64,000 bases of DNA. It comes from Pseudorhodoferax sp965279475. GTDB taxonomy: Bacteria > Pseudomonadota > Gammaproteobacteria > Burkholderiales > Burkholderiaceae_C. Position 1 is the stretch's first letter. Each line of letters begins with the position of its first letter. The notes under the pieces were generated by a model. It saw only the letters and a program-made list of their open reading frames with translations. It did no database searches and was not told where the DNA came from. Positions 1-5,932 of the stretch are shown one piece after another. The DNA lies in NCBI GenBank assembly GCA_965279475.1, contig CBDIIA010000003.1, positions 4,464,001 through 4,528,000 on the forward strand, written 5' to 3'. The position numbers and the translations under genes were made by a program.

Positions 1-328
1 TGAGGCGGTAGGACCCGTCGGAGGCACTGGCCTGCGCGGTGGCGGTCTGCGCCCCGGCAGCGTCCAGCAGCATCACGGCCGCGCCTGCCGCATCGATCAC
101 GCGCAGCGTGGCTGCGCCCATCGGCGCACCGGTCGCGACCACGCCGCTGACCGTGGTGCTGGCCAGCGTGGTCAACGGCACCGTGGGGGTCGTCGGGGTG
201 GTGGGCGTGGTCGGTGTCGTCGTGTCGGAGCTGGACGAGCCGCCACCGCCGCAGGCGCTGACCAGCGCAACGGCGGACAACAGCACGCACAGGCGCGTGC
301 GACGCAAGGAGGGATAGGTATTCATCAT
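1..328 (-). CDS. Lipoprotein N-terminus with carboxypeptidase-regulatory-like start (partial)
   Basis: Only the first 109 codons are in the window; the gene continues past the left edge. Translation from the ATG at 328 gives a short basic start, a hydrophobic stretch and the lipobox LVSAC at about residues 22-26, so the product should be lipidated on Cys26 and anchored to a membrane. After the cysteine come Gly/Ser residues and a TTPTTPTTP-type linker, as in many surface lipoproteins. The next part (TVSGVVATGAPMGAATLRV) resembles the first strands of a carboxypeptidase-regulatory or Ig-like beta sandwich. A second ATG lies directly after the first. The substrate and role cannot be told from this fragment. 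Confidence 0.75.
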   Translation of the reverse strand, partial: MMNTYPSLRRTRLCVLLSAVALVSACGGGGSSSSDTTTPTTPTTPTTPTVPLTTLASTTVSGVVATGAPMGAATLRVIDAAGAAVMLLDAAGAQTATAQASASDGSYRL

Positions 329-447
329 GGCCATGGAGCAGGTGGGGACGTGAGGGTCCATCGGGCCACACTCTAGGCCAGAACGGGCGGCGTGCAAGCG
401 GGGATGAAGGCGGGATTCAGGGGTCAGTTTGGGCGCAGACTGGCCAA

Positions 448-702
448 GTGAAGCTGATCCTTGCCGACGAGGCATGGGAAGACTATCTCTACTGGCAGAA
501 GCAAGACAGAAAGATGGTGGAGCGGATCCACAAGCTGATTGCGGAAGTCCAGCGCGAGCCGTTCTCTGGAGTTGGAAAACCCGAGCCTCTGAAACACGCA
601 CTCTCCGGCTACTGGTCGCGGCGCATCAACGACGAGCACCGGATCGCCTACAAGATCGAAGGCGGTGCACTTCTGCTTGCGCAGCTTCGGTACCACCACT
701 GA
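448..702 (+). CDS. YoeB/Txe-family toxin, apparently without an intact antitoxin
   Basis: An 84-residue protein starting at a GTG. It has the Txe/YoeB layout: AWEDYLYWQ near the start, the GKPEPLK segment, and GYWSRRINDEHRIAY followed by a terminal RYHH. Glu46, Arg65 and His83 fall at exactly the numbers of the catalytic residues of E. coli YoeB, so the protein could be an active ribosome-dependent mRNA endonuclease. The partner YefM/Phd antitoxin should precede it, but 329-447 is too short for one. A reading frame ending FGRRLAK stops at a TGA that overlaps the GTG, which may be what is left of the antitoxin or of its coupling. The gene runs against the neighbouring cassette genes, and no attC was found beside it. 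Confidence 0.85.
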   Translation: MKLILADEAWEDYLYWQKQDRKMVERIHKLIAEVQREPFSGVGKPEPLKHALSGYWSRRINDEHRIAYKIEGGALLLAQLRYHH

Positions 703-884
703 GGTGCTCGACACTGAAGTGGCCCCGCGACCGGCAGCTTGCCGACACAAGACGGCTTGAGCGACCGGTTCGGCCTCCGGCCCGCCGCGAGTGCCACGCA
801 ACGTCGTGCTGAAGCACACCGTCCATCCGCGACTTCTTGCCCGGCTTCTTTGCGGTCGGCATCACCGCAGGGTTGAATGAACGG

Positions 885-1301
885 TTAGCCGTCGCTGTTC
901 GCAGCAGGAGGCGCGGTTGACCTTGCGTAGCTGACAGTGAGAATTTCCCAGGCGTGGCCATCTGGCTCGCTCCAGTACACGAGCCTGCCGCCGAAGGCGT
1001 GATTGATCTCGTTGTCGTTTTGTCCAGTTGGGGTACTTCTGTAGGGCAGACCCGCGGCTTTGATACGACCAAGGATCGCATCAAACCCCTCGTCTGTGAC
1101 GCGGAAGCAATAGTGCTGCTTTGGAATCGGTTCGGGCCATTCGTCAAAATCTAGAGTCAACGACGAACTGACGTAGACCGGTGAGAAGGGACCGAATGCA
1201 GCTTGCTCCGCCCAAGGAACTCCGAGAAGCTCACTGATCTGCCTTGCAGCAGCGACTCTGTCCTTGGCGGGCACGATCATGTGGTCCAACAGAATTGCCA
1301 T
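885..1301 (-). CDS. VOC-superfamily protein (integron cassette)
   Basis: A 138-residue protein of the glyoxalase/bleomycin-resistance/dioxygenase (VOC) fold. A betaalphabetabetabeta pattern can be followed from LDHMIVPAKD to the C-terminal EPDGHAWEIL motif. The His in LDHM, the His in KQHYCF and the Glu in AWEIL are at the usual metal-ligand positions. Substrate unknown; VOC proteins are frequent cassette cargo. The TAA stop at 885-887 is part of GGCTAAC, a typical cassette-end box, while an attC-like site (1349-1437) lies just upstream of the start. The ATG at 1301 is the natural start for the family. Confidence 0.8.
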   Translation of the reverse strand: MAILLDHMIVPAKDRVAAARQISELLGVPWAEQAAFGPFSPVYVSSSLTLDFDEWPEPIPKQHYCFRVTDEGFDAILGRIKAAGLPYRSTPTGQNDNEINHAFGGRLVYWSEPDGHAWEILTVSYARSTAPPAANSDG

Positions 1302-1348
1302 CTGTGTTCCTTGCGCGCCCCGAGGGCAACAGGCGTCTCCCGTGCGAC

Positions 1349-1437
1349 GCCTAACCGGTTGGGCTGAGCGGCGAGCATGCCGGCGTATGAACTCGGCACT
1401 TTATCTTTCACGCGTCCGCTCGAGCGATTTGTTAGGG
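1349..1437 (-). repeat. attC: attC site of the 1432-1830 cassette
   Basis: On the minus strand the site runs from CCCTAAC (1431-1437) to GTTAGGC (1349-1355), matching the inverse core boxes of attC sites. Next to the boxes, CGAGCGGACGC and GCCGCTCAGCC are partly complementary, as expected for the folded bottom strand that an integron integrase recognises. The 89 bp length is in the normal range. The stop codon of the upstream cassette gene lies inside the first box, as is common in cassettes. Confidence 0.75.
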
Positions 1438-1830
1438 CACATTCGGCAACCCTTTTGCGAGGTACGACGCATGCAGCAGCTTGCGCGGAGTGACGACCTC
1501 GGGCAGCGGCTCGTGATTGCCACCCCCCGCTGTGATGTCGATCCCGGCCAGGTTGCCAGAGGCGTCGGCAAAGACAAGAAATGAGACCTGTGAAACCTCC
1601 AGTGCCTCGTACACTGCTTCAAAGAACGCTCCTCCTCGACCACTTGGTGTGGTCAGAGGCGCGACCCCTGATTCGGGGTCCGCAGCGAAGTCGAAGGACT
1701 GACACCCGCAATCACACAAACGCGTCACGACCCCGGCCTCGAACTGCTCGCGCAGCCTGGGGCCGAAGTCGATCGCGCTATCCGATGCAAGGTGAGCGAT
1801 CCAGTGTCTCGGTAGGTCGGAGTGCTGCAT
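1432..1830 (-). CDS. Hypothetical cassette protein
   Basis: I do not recognise the family. The frame is open from 1878, but the ATG at 1830 (MQHSDLPRHW) is preferred: the 16 codons before it would be read through one arm of the large hairpin at 1847-1922. The 132-residue product has the motif RLCDCGCQSF, whose three close cysteines suggest a metal site or disulfide, and a soluble alpha/beta-looking C-terminal half (SQVSFLVFADASGNLAGID). No signal peptide or membrane segment is seen. It ends within the attC at 1349-1437, so it is a complete integron cassette. Confidence 0.65.
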   Translation of the reverse strand: MQHSDLPRHWIAHLASDSAIDFGPRLREQFEAGVVTRLCDCGCQSFDFAADPESGVAPLTTPSGRGGAFFEAVYEALEVSQVSFLVFADASGNLAGIDITAGGGNHEPLPEVVTPRKLLHASYLAKGLPNVP

Positions 1831-1846
1831 GCGTTCTGACGTTCTA

Positions 1847-1922
1847 GGTAAGCGGACCGCAAAAGGCATGCAGCGCAACGTGAAGGCGCTGCGCGGCCTG
1901 CCTTTTTGTAGGTCCGCTTGCC
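1847..1922. repeat. 76-bp imperfect hairpin with 12-bp arms
   Basis: GGTAAGCGGACC at 1847-1858 and GGTCCGCTTGCC at 1911-1922 are inverted repeats with one mismatch. Inside them a second complementary layer (GCAAAAGGCATGCAGCGC against GCGCTGCGCGGCCTGCCTTTTTG) closes almost the whole element into one stem. It stands where the VOC cassette at 1981-2373 should have its attC, but I find no RYYYAAC/GTTRRRY boxes here. It may be a small non-autonomous element or a structured leftover; its nature is unknown. Confidence 0.55.
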
Positions 1923-1983
1923 CGACGGGCCAGGCGGCGCCTTCACCCTGGCCGGGGGCAATGGCGACGCCGACGTGTACCTA
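1915..1983 (+). pseudogene. Possible scrap of a bacterial pre-peptidase C-terminal (PPC) domain
   Basis: In one plus-strand frame the stretch reads GGAFTLAGGNGDADVYLLW. This resembles the core signature of secreted-peptidase PPC domains (FTLSGGTGDADLYV-like). Only about 20 codons remain, with a stop just upstream and the VOC gene on the other strand beginning at once. It looks like a fossil fragment left at a rearrangement point, but a chance match cannot be excluded from so short a piece. Confidence 0.35.
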
Positions 1984-2373
1984 CTTTGGTCGGTGAAGTG
2001 CACAAAGCTTGTTGCCGTCCGGATCGCGCACGTATGCCAGGTACATGGCACCGAGTTTTCCTTCACGTAGGCCCGGCGGCTCTTCAATCGAAGTACCCCC
2101 ATGCGCGACGGCCGTGTCGTGAAACTGCTGAACCTGCTCTGGCGAGGTGCACTTGAACCCGACTGTTCCGCCATTGGCGAACGTTGCGGACTCACCGTCG
2201 ATCGGCTCACTGACGCAGAATGATCCACCGTCATGCCGGTAGAACAGGCGGGTTTGTCCTGTGTTGTTCTGATTTCTTAGCGGTTCTCCCGCCCCGAGTA
2301 CGCCGAGCAAGGCGTCATAGAAGCGCTTTGAGCGCGCAATGTCATTCGATCCGACCATTACGTGGCTGAACAT
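1981..2373 (-). CDS. VOC-superfamily protein (integron cassette)
   Basis: A 130-residue glyoxalase-like protein. It opens with MFSHVMVGSNDIARSKRFYD, typical of this family, and ends with AYVRDPDGNKLCALHRP, the usual last strand of a VOC domain. His4 and the residues around the DPDGNKL motif are the expected active-site positions, although the usual last metal ligand Glu is not obvious (CALH). It may be a glyoxalase or fosfomycin/bleomycin-resistance relative; the substrate cannot be read. It is unrelated in detail to the VOC gene at 885-1301, which argues for separate cassettes rather than a duplication. The region after its stop lacks a recognisable attC. Confidence 0.8.
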   Translation of the reverse strand: MFSHVMVGSNDIARSKRFYDALLGVLGAGEPLRNQNNTGQTRLFYRHDGGSFCVSEPIDGESATFANGGTVGFKCTSPEQVQQFHDTAVAHGGTSIEEPPGLREGKLGAMYLAYVRDPDGNKLCALHRPK

Positions 2374-2433
2374 CTATATGTCTCCGTAGTCTTGGGTCTT
2401 CTAGTTGAATGGCTGCAGGTACCGCTGGCGTCA

Positions 2434-2529
2434 GTCTAACGTGCGAGTCAACCGGAGCAGTGGAGTATGACTATGTTTGGGCCAGAATGAAATGGCGGCC
2501 CAAACGGCGGCATGCCCTACTGCTTAGGC
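2434..2529 (-). repeat. attC: Degenerate attC-like site of the LprI cassette
   Basis: On the minus strand the site ends in GTTAGAC (2434-2440), a perfect GTTRRRY box. It begins near GGCCTAAG, a one-base variant of the GCCTAAC box. Inside, AGCAGTAGGGCATG and the complement of CATACTCCACTGCT can pair, and TTGGGCC/GGCCCAA forms an inner stem. Spacing between box and stem differs on the two sides, so the site is imperfect and possibly inactive. Confidence 0.4.
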
Positions 2530-2530
2530 C

Positions 2531-2998
2531 TCATTTTCGCGGGCCTGGGCAGCCGCCTTCGGTGCACGCTTCATAGCTCTGAAGTTCCTTAGCTCGTGCT
2601 GTCGTCTTTTCGCGCATGCATCGCAGTGCTGAATAGCCATGAGCCGAGCCACCCTCAAGCCCAGAACCCTCAAACGTGCACGCTCTATCTCGATAGCCGA
2701 GCCAAGCACGTTGGCCCTTCGTTAGAAGCGAGGCAGGTCTGGCTGCGTAGGAGGCCAGTAGGCGCTTGTAGATGTCGTTCATGCCTTGATCCACGAGGAC
2801 AAACTGGTACTCAGCGCAAAGGTTCATGCTTGATATGTCAGCTTCGCAGCCCGTGGTAGCGGCCTCTCGAACGCGATCTTGAGACGCGCCCGTTCTCTGA
2901 GCGGTTGTGACTACTGCACGCTCATTCAGCGTTTCTCTCGCTACTGATGACATCGAAGCAAAAGCGAACAAGGCGATACACAAAAATCTACGGAGCAT
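2531..2998 (-). CDS. LprI-like / DUF1311 secreted protein (integron cassette)
   Basis: A 155-residue protein with a Sec signal peptide (MLRRFLCIALFAFASMSSVA) but no lipobox, so it should be periplasmic. The mature part carries the DUF1311/LprI pattern: CEADISSMNLCAEYQF, DIYKRLLASY, and the hallmark KGQRAWLGYRDRAC, followed by further cysteines that probably form disulfides. LprI of Mycobacterium tuberculosis inhibits lysozyme; whether this one does is unknown. The start lies 10 bp inside the cassette boundary set by the attC at 3009-3066. Secreted small proteins are common cassette cargo. Confidence 0.8.
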   Translation of the reverse strand: MLRRFLCIALFAFASMSSVARETLNERAVVTTAQRTGASQDRVREAATTGCEADISSMNLCAEYQFVLVDQGMNDIYKRLLASYAARPASLLTKGQRAWLGYRDRACTFEGSGLEGGSAHGYSALRCMREKTTARAKELQSYEACTEGGCPGPRK

Positions 2999-3008
2999 GC
3001 TGTATGAG

Positions 3009-3066
3009 GCCTAACGCCGCCGTTCAGCCGATGCCGAAGGCGGTCGGATGCAGCGGCTTGTTATCC
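3009..3066 (-). repeat. attC: attC site of the 3074-3499 cassette
   Basis: A 58-bp site read on the minus strand from GGATAAC (3060-3066) to GTTAGGC (3009-3015). The arms AAGCCGCTGCATCCGACCGCC and GGCGGCGTT are arranged as in classical short attC sites, with GCCGCTG/CGGCTGAACGGC complementarity. Its core is nearly the same as the site at 3503-3557, so the two acetyltransferase cassettes come from the same attC type. Confidence 0.85.
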
Positions 3067-3073
3067 AGGATAG

Positions 3074-3499
3074 TCACAGCGCCTTCCTCATAAATGCCAA
3101 GTAGCGCCCGTCCACATAGTTATCCAGGCGCGCGGCCTCCACGTAGCCCTGTTTGCGGTAGAAATCCGGTGCCTGCCATTCAAAGGTTTCGAGACCGACG
3201 TTTTTGGCACCAAGCTCACGCGCACGCGCTTCCGCCTTCGCCAAGAGTTTACTGCCCACCCCGGCTCCCCGACAAGCATCATCAACCCAAAGGAACTCAA
3301 CACGCAGCCAGTACAAGAGAACGATACCTCGGATGCCTCCGATTGCTATTCCGTTCGAATCCCTTGCATTGAGCCAGATGACCTGCGACTCAGGAAACTC
3401 GCCAATATGCTTGTAGTTGAACTCGCGCAGCCGGCGTCCTAGTGGTAGGCCATGACGGACCTCTTCCTCGCTGGGCGTATAGATAGTCACTGAGGTCAT
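3074..3499 (-). CDS. GNAT-family N-acetyltransferase (integron cassette)
   Basis: A 141-residue protein with a single GNAT domain. The acetyl-CoA loop is CRGAGVGSKLL at about residues 80-90, after the strand LRVEFLWVDDA, and the C-terminal motif B region is ETFEWQAPDFYRKQGY. The domain is of normal length and looks intact. The acceptor substrate is unknown. The start lies four bases inside the attC at 3503-3557, and the cassette ends in the attC at 3009-3066, so this is a complete single-gene cassette. Confidence 0.85.
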   Translation of the reverse strand: MTSVTIYTPSEEEVRHGLPLGRRLREFNYKHIGEFPESQVIWLNARDSNGIAIGGIRGIVLLYWLRVEFLWVDDACRGAGVGSKLLAKAEARARELGAKNVGLETFEWQAPDFYRKQGYVEAARLDNYVDGRYLAFMRKAL

Positions 3500-3502
3500 G
3501 AT

Positions 3503-3557
3503 GGATAACGCCGCTCAGCCGCCGCCGGGGGCGGTCGGATGCAGCGGCTTGTTATGC
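3503..3557 (-). repeat. attC: attC site of the 3515-4081 cassette
   Basis: A 55-bp site on the minus strand from GCATAAC (3551-3557) to GTTATCC (3503-3509). The internal arms CAAGCCGCTGCATCCGACC and GGCGGCTGAGCGGCG are near copies of those in the site at 3009-3066. The gene upstream does not stop before the site but reads 13 or so codons into it. Confidence 0.85.
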
Positions 3558-4081
3558 CTGTCTCTCACAAGCGTCATATGAAGCCCGTCGTGACAGTGGC
3601 CATCAAGGCACACGGCGTCAAACTCAACTCCGTATTCCACAAAGCCGATTGCTTTGTACAGCGCGATTGCCGGTTCGTTGGGCATGTACACCTGCAAGTT
3701 CACGCGATTCACACTGTTATCGAAAGCATGTTGAAGCGCGGTGTCTACTACCTGCCGGCCCAGACCTCGGCGCCGATAACGAGGCGAAGTGAAAACACCC
3801 CACATCACCATTTTGTGGTGTGATGACGGGAACTGGCCTACGCGGCTAACCGCGGCTGTTGCGGCAAGCTCGTTCTCGACAAAGCTACCGAACATAGCGT
3901 TTGGAAGAGGCGAAGAGAGCTGCGCTCGAAAAGCATCCAACGTGCGAGTGAGTTCTTCCTCGAACGTCAAACCCATTGGCACAGGGTTATCTCGTGTGAC
4001 TTCCCGCCGCAAGGCCGAAAACGCCGGAGCGTCATCAGCGCCGAGACGGCGAATCTCCAACGGCTGTGCAATCTGGTTCAT
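3515..4081 (-). CDS. GNAT-family N-acetyltransferase with attC-encoded tail (integron cassette)
   Basis: The start chosen is the ATG at 4081 (MNQIAQPLEIRRLG); an upstream ATG at 4114 would need translation through the attC. The 188-residue product has a GNAT domain with the acetyl-CoA loop YRRRGLGRQVV and the later VNLQVYMPNEPAIALYKAIGF, which is typical motif B. The last residues (HNKPLHPTAPGGG) are written by the attC itself, because the frame stays open into the site; this tail is probably not part of the fold. Substrate unknown. It is the second cassette from the integrase end. Confidence 0.85.
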   Translation of the reverse strand: MNQIAQPLEIRRLGADDAPAFSALRREVTRDNPVPMGLTFEEELTRTLDAFRAQLSSPLPNAMFGSFVENELAATAAVSRVGQFPSSHHKMVMWGVFTSPRYRRRGLGRQVVDTALQHAFDNSVNRVNLQVYMPNEPAIALYKAIGFVEYGVEFDAVCLDGHCHDGLHMTLVRDRHNKPLHPTAPGGG

Positions 4082-4083
4082 AA

Positions 4084-4162
4084 GGCATAGCGCTCGACAT
4101 GAGCGGCGGCGCAAAGGGCGCGGAGCGGCTTTTGGGACGTCAGCTCGATGGAAGGGTTAGCC
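4084..4162 (-). repeat. attC: attC site of the 4184-4702 cassette
   Basis: On the minus strand the site starts with GGCTAAC (4156-4162) and ends near CTATGCC (4084-4090), a worn GTTATGCC-type box. CATCGAGCTGACG on one side and the complement of CGCCGCTCATG on the other pair with one extrahelical base, as in folded attC sites. Length 79 bp. The end box has changed from the consensus, so recombination here may be poor. Confidence 0.6.
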
Positions 4163-4183
4163 GTCACGGTTTGAATAGGCTGA

Positions 4184-4702
4184 CTACCTGTTTGCCAGGG
4201 CAAGTGACGCAAGTACCGACAACCAAAGGAGCGCGACCGAGAGGGGGAGCCAGACCCCCAACACAGAGCTAACGGGCGGCGGGATACTCGCATTTGAACT
4301 TAAATGCAGTTCTTGCAATAGCCGACGTCGTCCCTCGTAGACCCGTTGGCGATGATTGGGAAACAAGAGTGGTTCAAGTCGAACTAGCCCATCCAAGTAC
4401 CAGTCAATCGTTCGAGCGGTCCGTTTGAGGATCTGAAGCGCGGTCAGCGACAGCACAATTCCGAACAGGCAGATGATCGCGCCTGTGTACAAGAACTTTG
4501 CCTCTTTAAACTGCGATACGGCTGCCATGAGTAGCGCTGTTGCAACCATGAAACCCTGAACGCGCGCGTGAAGTAAGGTGTCTTCATGGCGTTGCGCGGA
4601 CACCATGCGTTCAAAAAAGGCGAGCCAGCTGGCTCGGTCTGCTTCAATATCCTCGGGCAAATGCAACTTCTCGTCGTCCGATAGCGTTGTGGTGACAGAC
4701 AT
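4184..4702 (-). CDS. Membrane protein of unknown function (first integron cassette)
   Basis: The ATG at 4702 (MSVTTTLSDDEKL) is preferred over the one at 4780: it has GGAG at a suitable distance and begins inside the cassette, while the longer frame runs through the attI-like repeats. The 172-residue product has an acidic N-terminal helix region, two membrane segments at about residues 50-95 (FMVATALLMAAVSQF and LYTGAIICLFGIVLSLTAL) and a third near the C-terminus (LGVWLPLSVALLWLSVLASLAL). The soluble loop has RTIDWYLDGLVRLEPLLFP. I do not recognise the family. As the first cassette it would be best placed for expression from an integron promoter. Confidence 0.7.
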   Translation of the reverse strand: MSVTTTLSDDEKLHLPEDIEADRASWLAFFERMVSAQRHEDTLLHARVQGFMVATALLMAAVSQFKEAKFLYTGAIICLFGIVLSLTALQILKRTARTIDWYLDGLVRLEPLLFPNHRQRVYEGRRRLLQELHLSSNASIPPPVSSVLGVWLPLSVALLWLSVLASLALANR

Positions 4703-4732
4703 GTACGCACTCCGGTTGAAAACCGCAATGAC

Positions 4733-4876
4733 GGCTAACACAATGTAGACCGCAGCACCCCGCAGGCCATATCTGGCCACTGCGGTCTACACTGGCGGAC
4801 CAAATTGCCGCAAACCGGCTTGCACATTGGACCGGCGATCCATATACCGGGTGAAAAAACAGTACCAAATTTCACC
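4733..4876 (-). other. attI: attI-like zone with 12-bp perfect inverted repeat
   Basis: The first cassette joins at GGCTAAC (4733-4739), which is GTTAGCC on the cassette strand. Directly beside it TGTAGACCGCAG (4744-4755) and CTGCGGTCTACA (4780-4791) are perfect inverted repeats enclosing a second small palindrome, GGCCATATCTGGCC (4766-4779). The position, between the integrase start and the first cassette, is that of attI. The assignment is positional; attI sites share little sequence between integrons. Confidence 0.5.
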
Positions 4877-5200
4877 ATGAAACCCGCCGCCCGTCCTGTG
4901 TTGCGCGCCACGCGTTTGCTGGAGCAAGTACGCGAGCGCATTCGTTACAAACACTATAGCCTGCGCACCGAACAGGCCTATGTCCAGTGGGTCAGGGTTT
5001 TCGTCAAATGGAGTGAAATGCGGCGCCCGAGGGTGGTACCGCACGCGTCAAACCCAAGTAGCCAGGTGTTGGCCAGCGCTGCGGATGGTTCTGGATGTTT
5101 CCCTCACCGCCCTTGTCCGTCGATCCCCGTAGCGGGAAGGACAGGCGCCACCATCTGTATGAAGAGCGCCTGCAGCAGGCGATGAAGAAGCCAGGCAGCG
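4877..5200 (+). pseudogene. intI: Integron integrase remnant (internal deletion, frame change, truncated)
   Basis: The ATG at 4877 opens about 46 codons of a typical integron integrase N-terminus: ATRLLEQVRERIRYKHYS, then TEQAYVQWVRVFVKW. The match then ends. In another frame, from about 5020, comes a piece that matches the late catalytic domain: GQRCGWFWMFPSP, LSVDPRSGKDRRHHLYEE and RLQQAMKK, with an in-frame TAG at 5059 where the family usually has the Tyr of a KYPG motif. The middle (about 170-180 residues, with the first catalytic Arg) and the end (HxLRHSFATH and the nucleophile Tyr) are missing. The enzyme cannot be active. Divergent orientation to the cassettes is that of a normal integron. 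Confidence 0.85.
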
Positions 5201-5270
5201 CTGCGCCGGATTTTTCAACCAATAGCATTCGTCTGACGCGAGGCTCACGCCCAGCGAAGACGCGCGGTCG

Positions 5271-5879
5271 TCACGGCGCCAGTCTCGACGAACCTGTATC
5301 TTGCAACGCGAGCTTGCGCCGCACATGGATCAGGATCGCGGCGTGGATGGCCACGGCGAGTGCCAGGCTGACAGCGTGCTGCCCCGCCGTGCCGGCATTC
5401 GCATGCCGCAGCAACGCCAGCGTGATGCCACCCAGCGGCAGGAACAGCACGATGGCCGTGAACAGCCCGGGGTTGTACCCGCGGAAGACGACCGCATGCA
5501 CCATGTGCACCAGCGCGTTGACCAACACCAGGTAGACGGCGATCAGGGCCCAGCCGGCATCGAGCGCGCTCGCAAAATAGAGAGACAGGACGACCACACC
5601 CCAGACGCCCGGAACATTGGTGATGAAGACTGCCAACGGCGACAGCACGTCGTGGCCCTTGCCCATGGTGGCATTGAAGAAGAGCCTGAACCGATCGTTG
5701 TCGTGTTCCTCGTACTGGTGCACCATGTACACGGGAAGATGGAGGAATGTGGCCGTCATCCACGCTGGCCAATGCGCACTCAGCAGCGGGGCCAGCAACA
5801 GCAGTGGAATCGCAGCGAGCGCGCCGCCGTAAACCCAGTTGGAGACAAGACGCTGCAGCATGGTGGGTGAAGAGTTCAT
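5271..5879 (-). CDS. HXXEE-domain membrane protein
   Basis: A 202-residue, very hydrophobic protein with about five or six membrane segments. The motif VHQYEEHDND at residues 53-62 matches the HXXEE signature of a small family of membrane proteins that resemble metalloproteases but have no proven activity; further histidines (VHMVHAVVFRGYNPG) recur as in that family. It lies between the integrase remnant and ffh, 53 bp downstream of ffh on the same strand. It could be a resident gene next to the integron insertion point. Function unknown. Confidence 0.7.
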   Translation of the reverse strand: MNSSPTMLQRLVSNWVYGGALAAIPLLLLAPLLSAHWPAWMTATFLHLPVYMVHQYEEHDNDRFRLFFNATMGKGHDVLSPLAVFITNVPGVWGVVVLSLYFASALDAGWALIAVYLVLVNALVHMVHAVVFRGYNPGLFTAIVLFLPLGGITLALLRHANAGTAGQHAVSLALAVAIHAAILIHVRRKLALQDTGSSRLAP

Positions 5880-5932
5880 GACGGCTGACGTTTGTGCTTT
5901 GGTGTTCTGAAAAGCTCGCAGCGCCTCGGCCC

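Noticed and set aside
703..890. A full attC behind the VOC cassette at 885-1301
   Set aside because: Only the first box (GGCTAAC) is present; no matching GTTRRRY box or complementary arm was found down to the toxin gene.
4703..4780. Extended N-terminus of the first-cassette membrane protein
   Set aside because: It would be read through the attI-like inverted repeat and lies outside the cassette; the ATG at 4702 has its own ribosome site.
4845..4876. A LexA box upstream of the integrase remnant
   Set aside because: The best candidate needs a mismatch in the conserved CTG, and the spacer lacks the TA-rich pattern.
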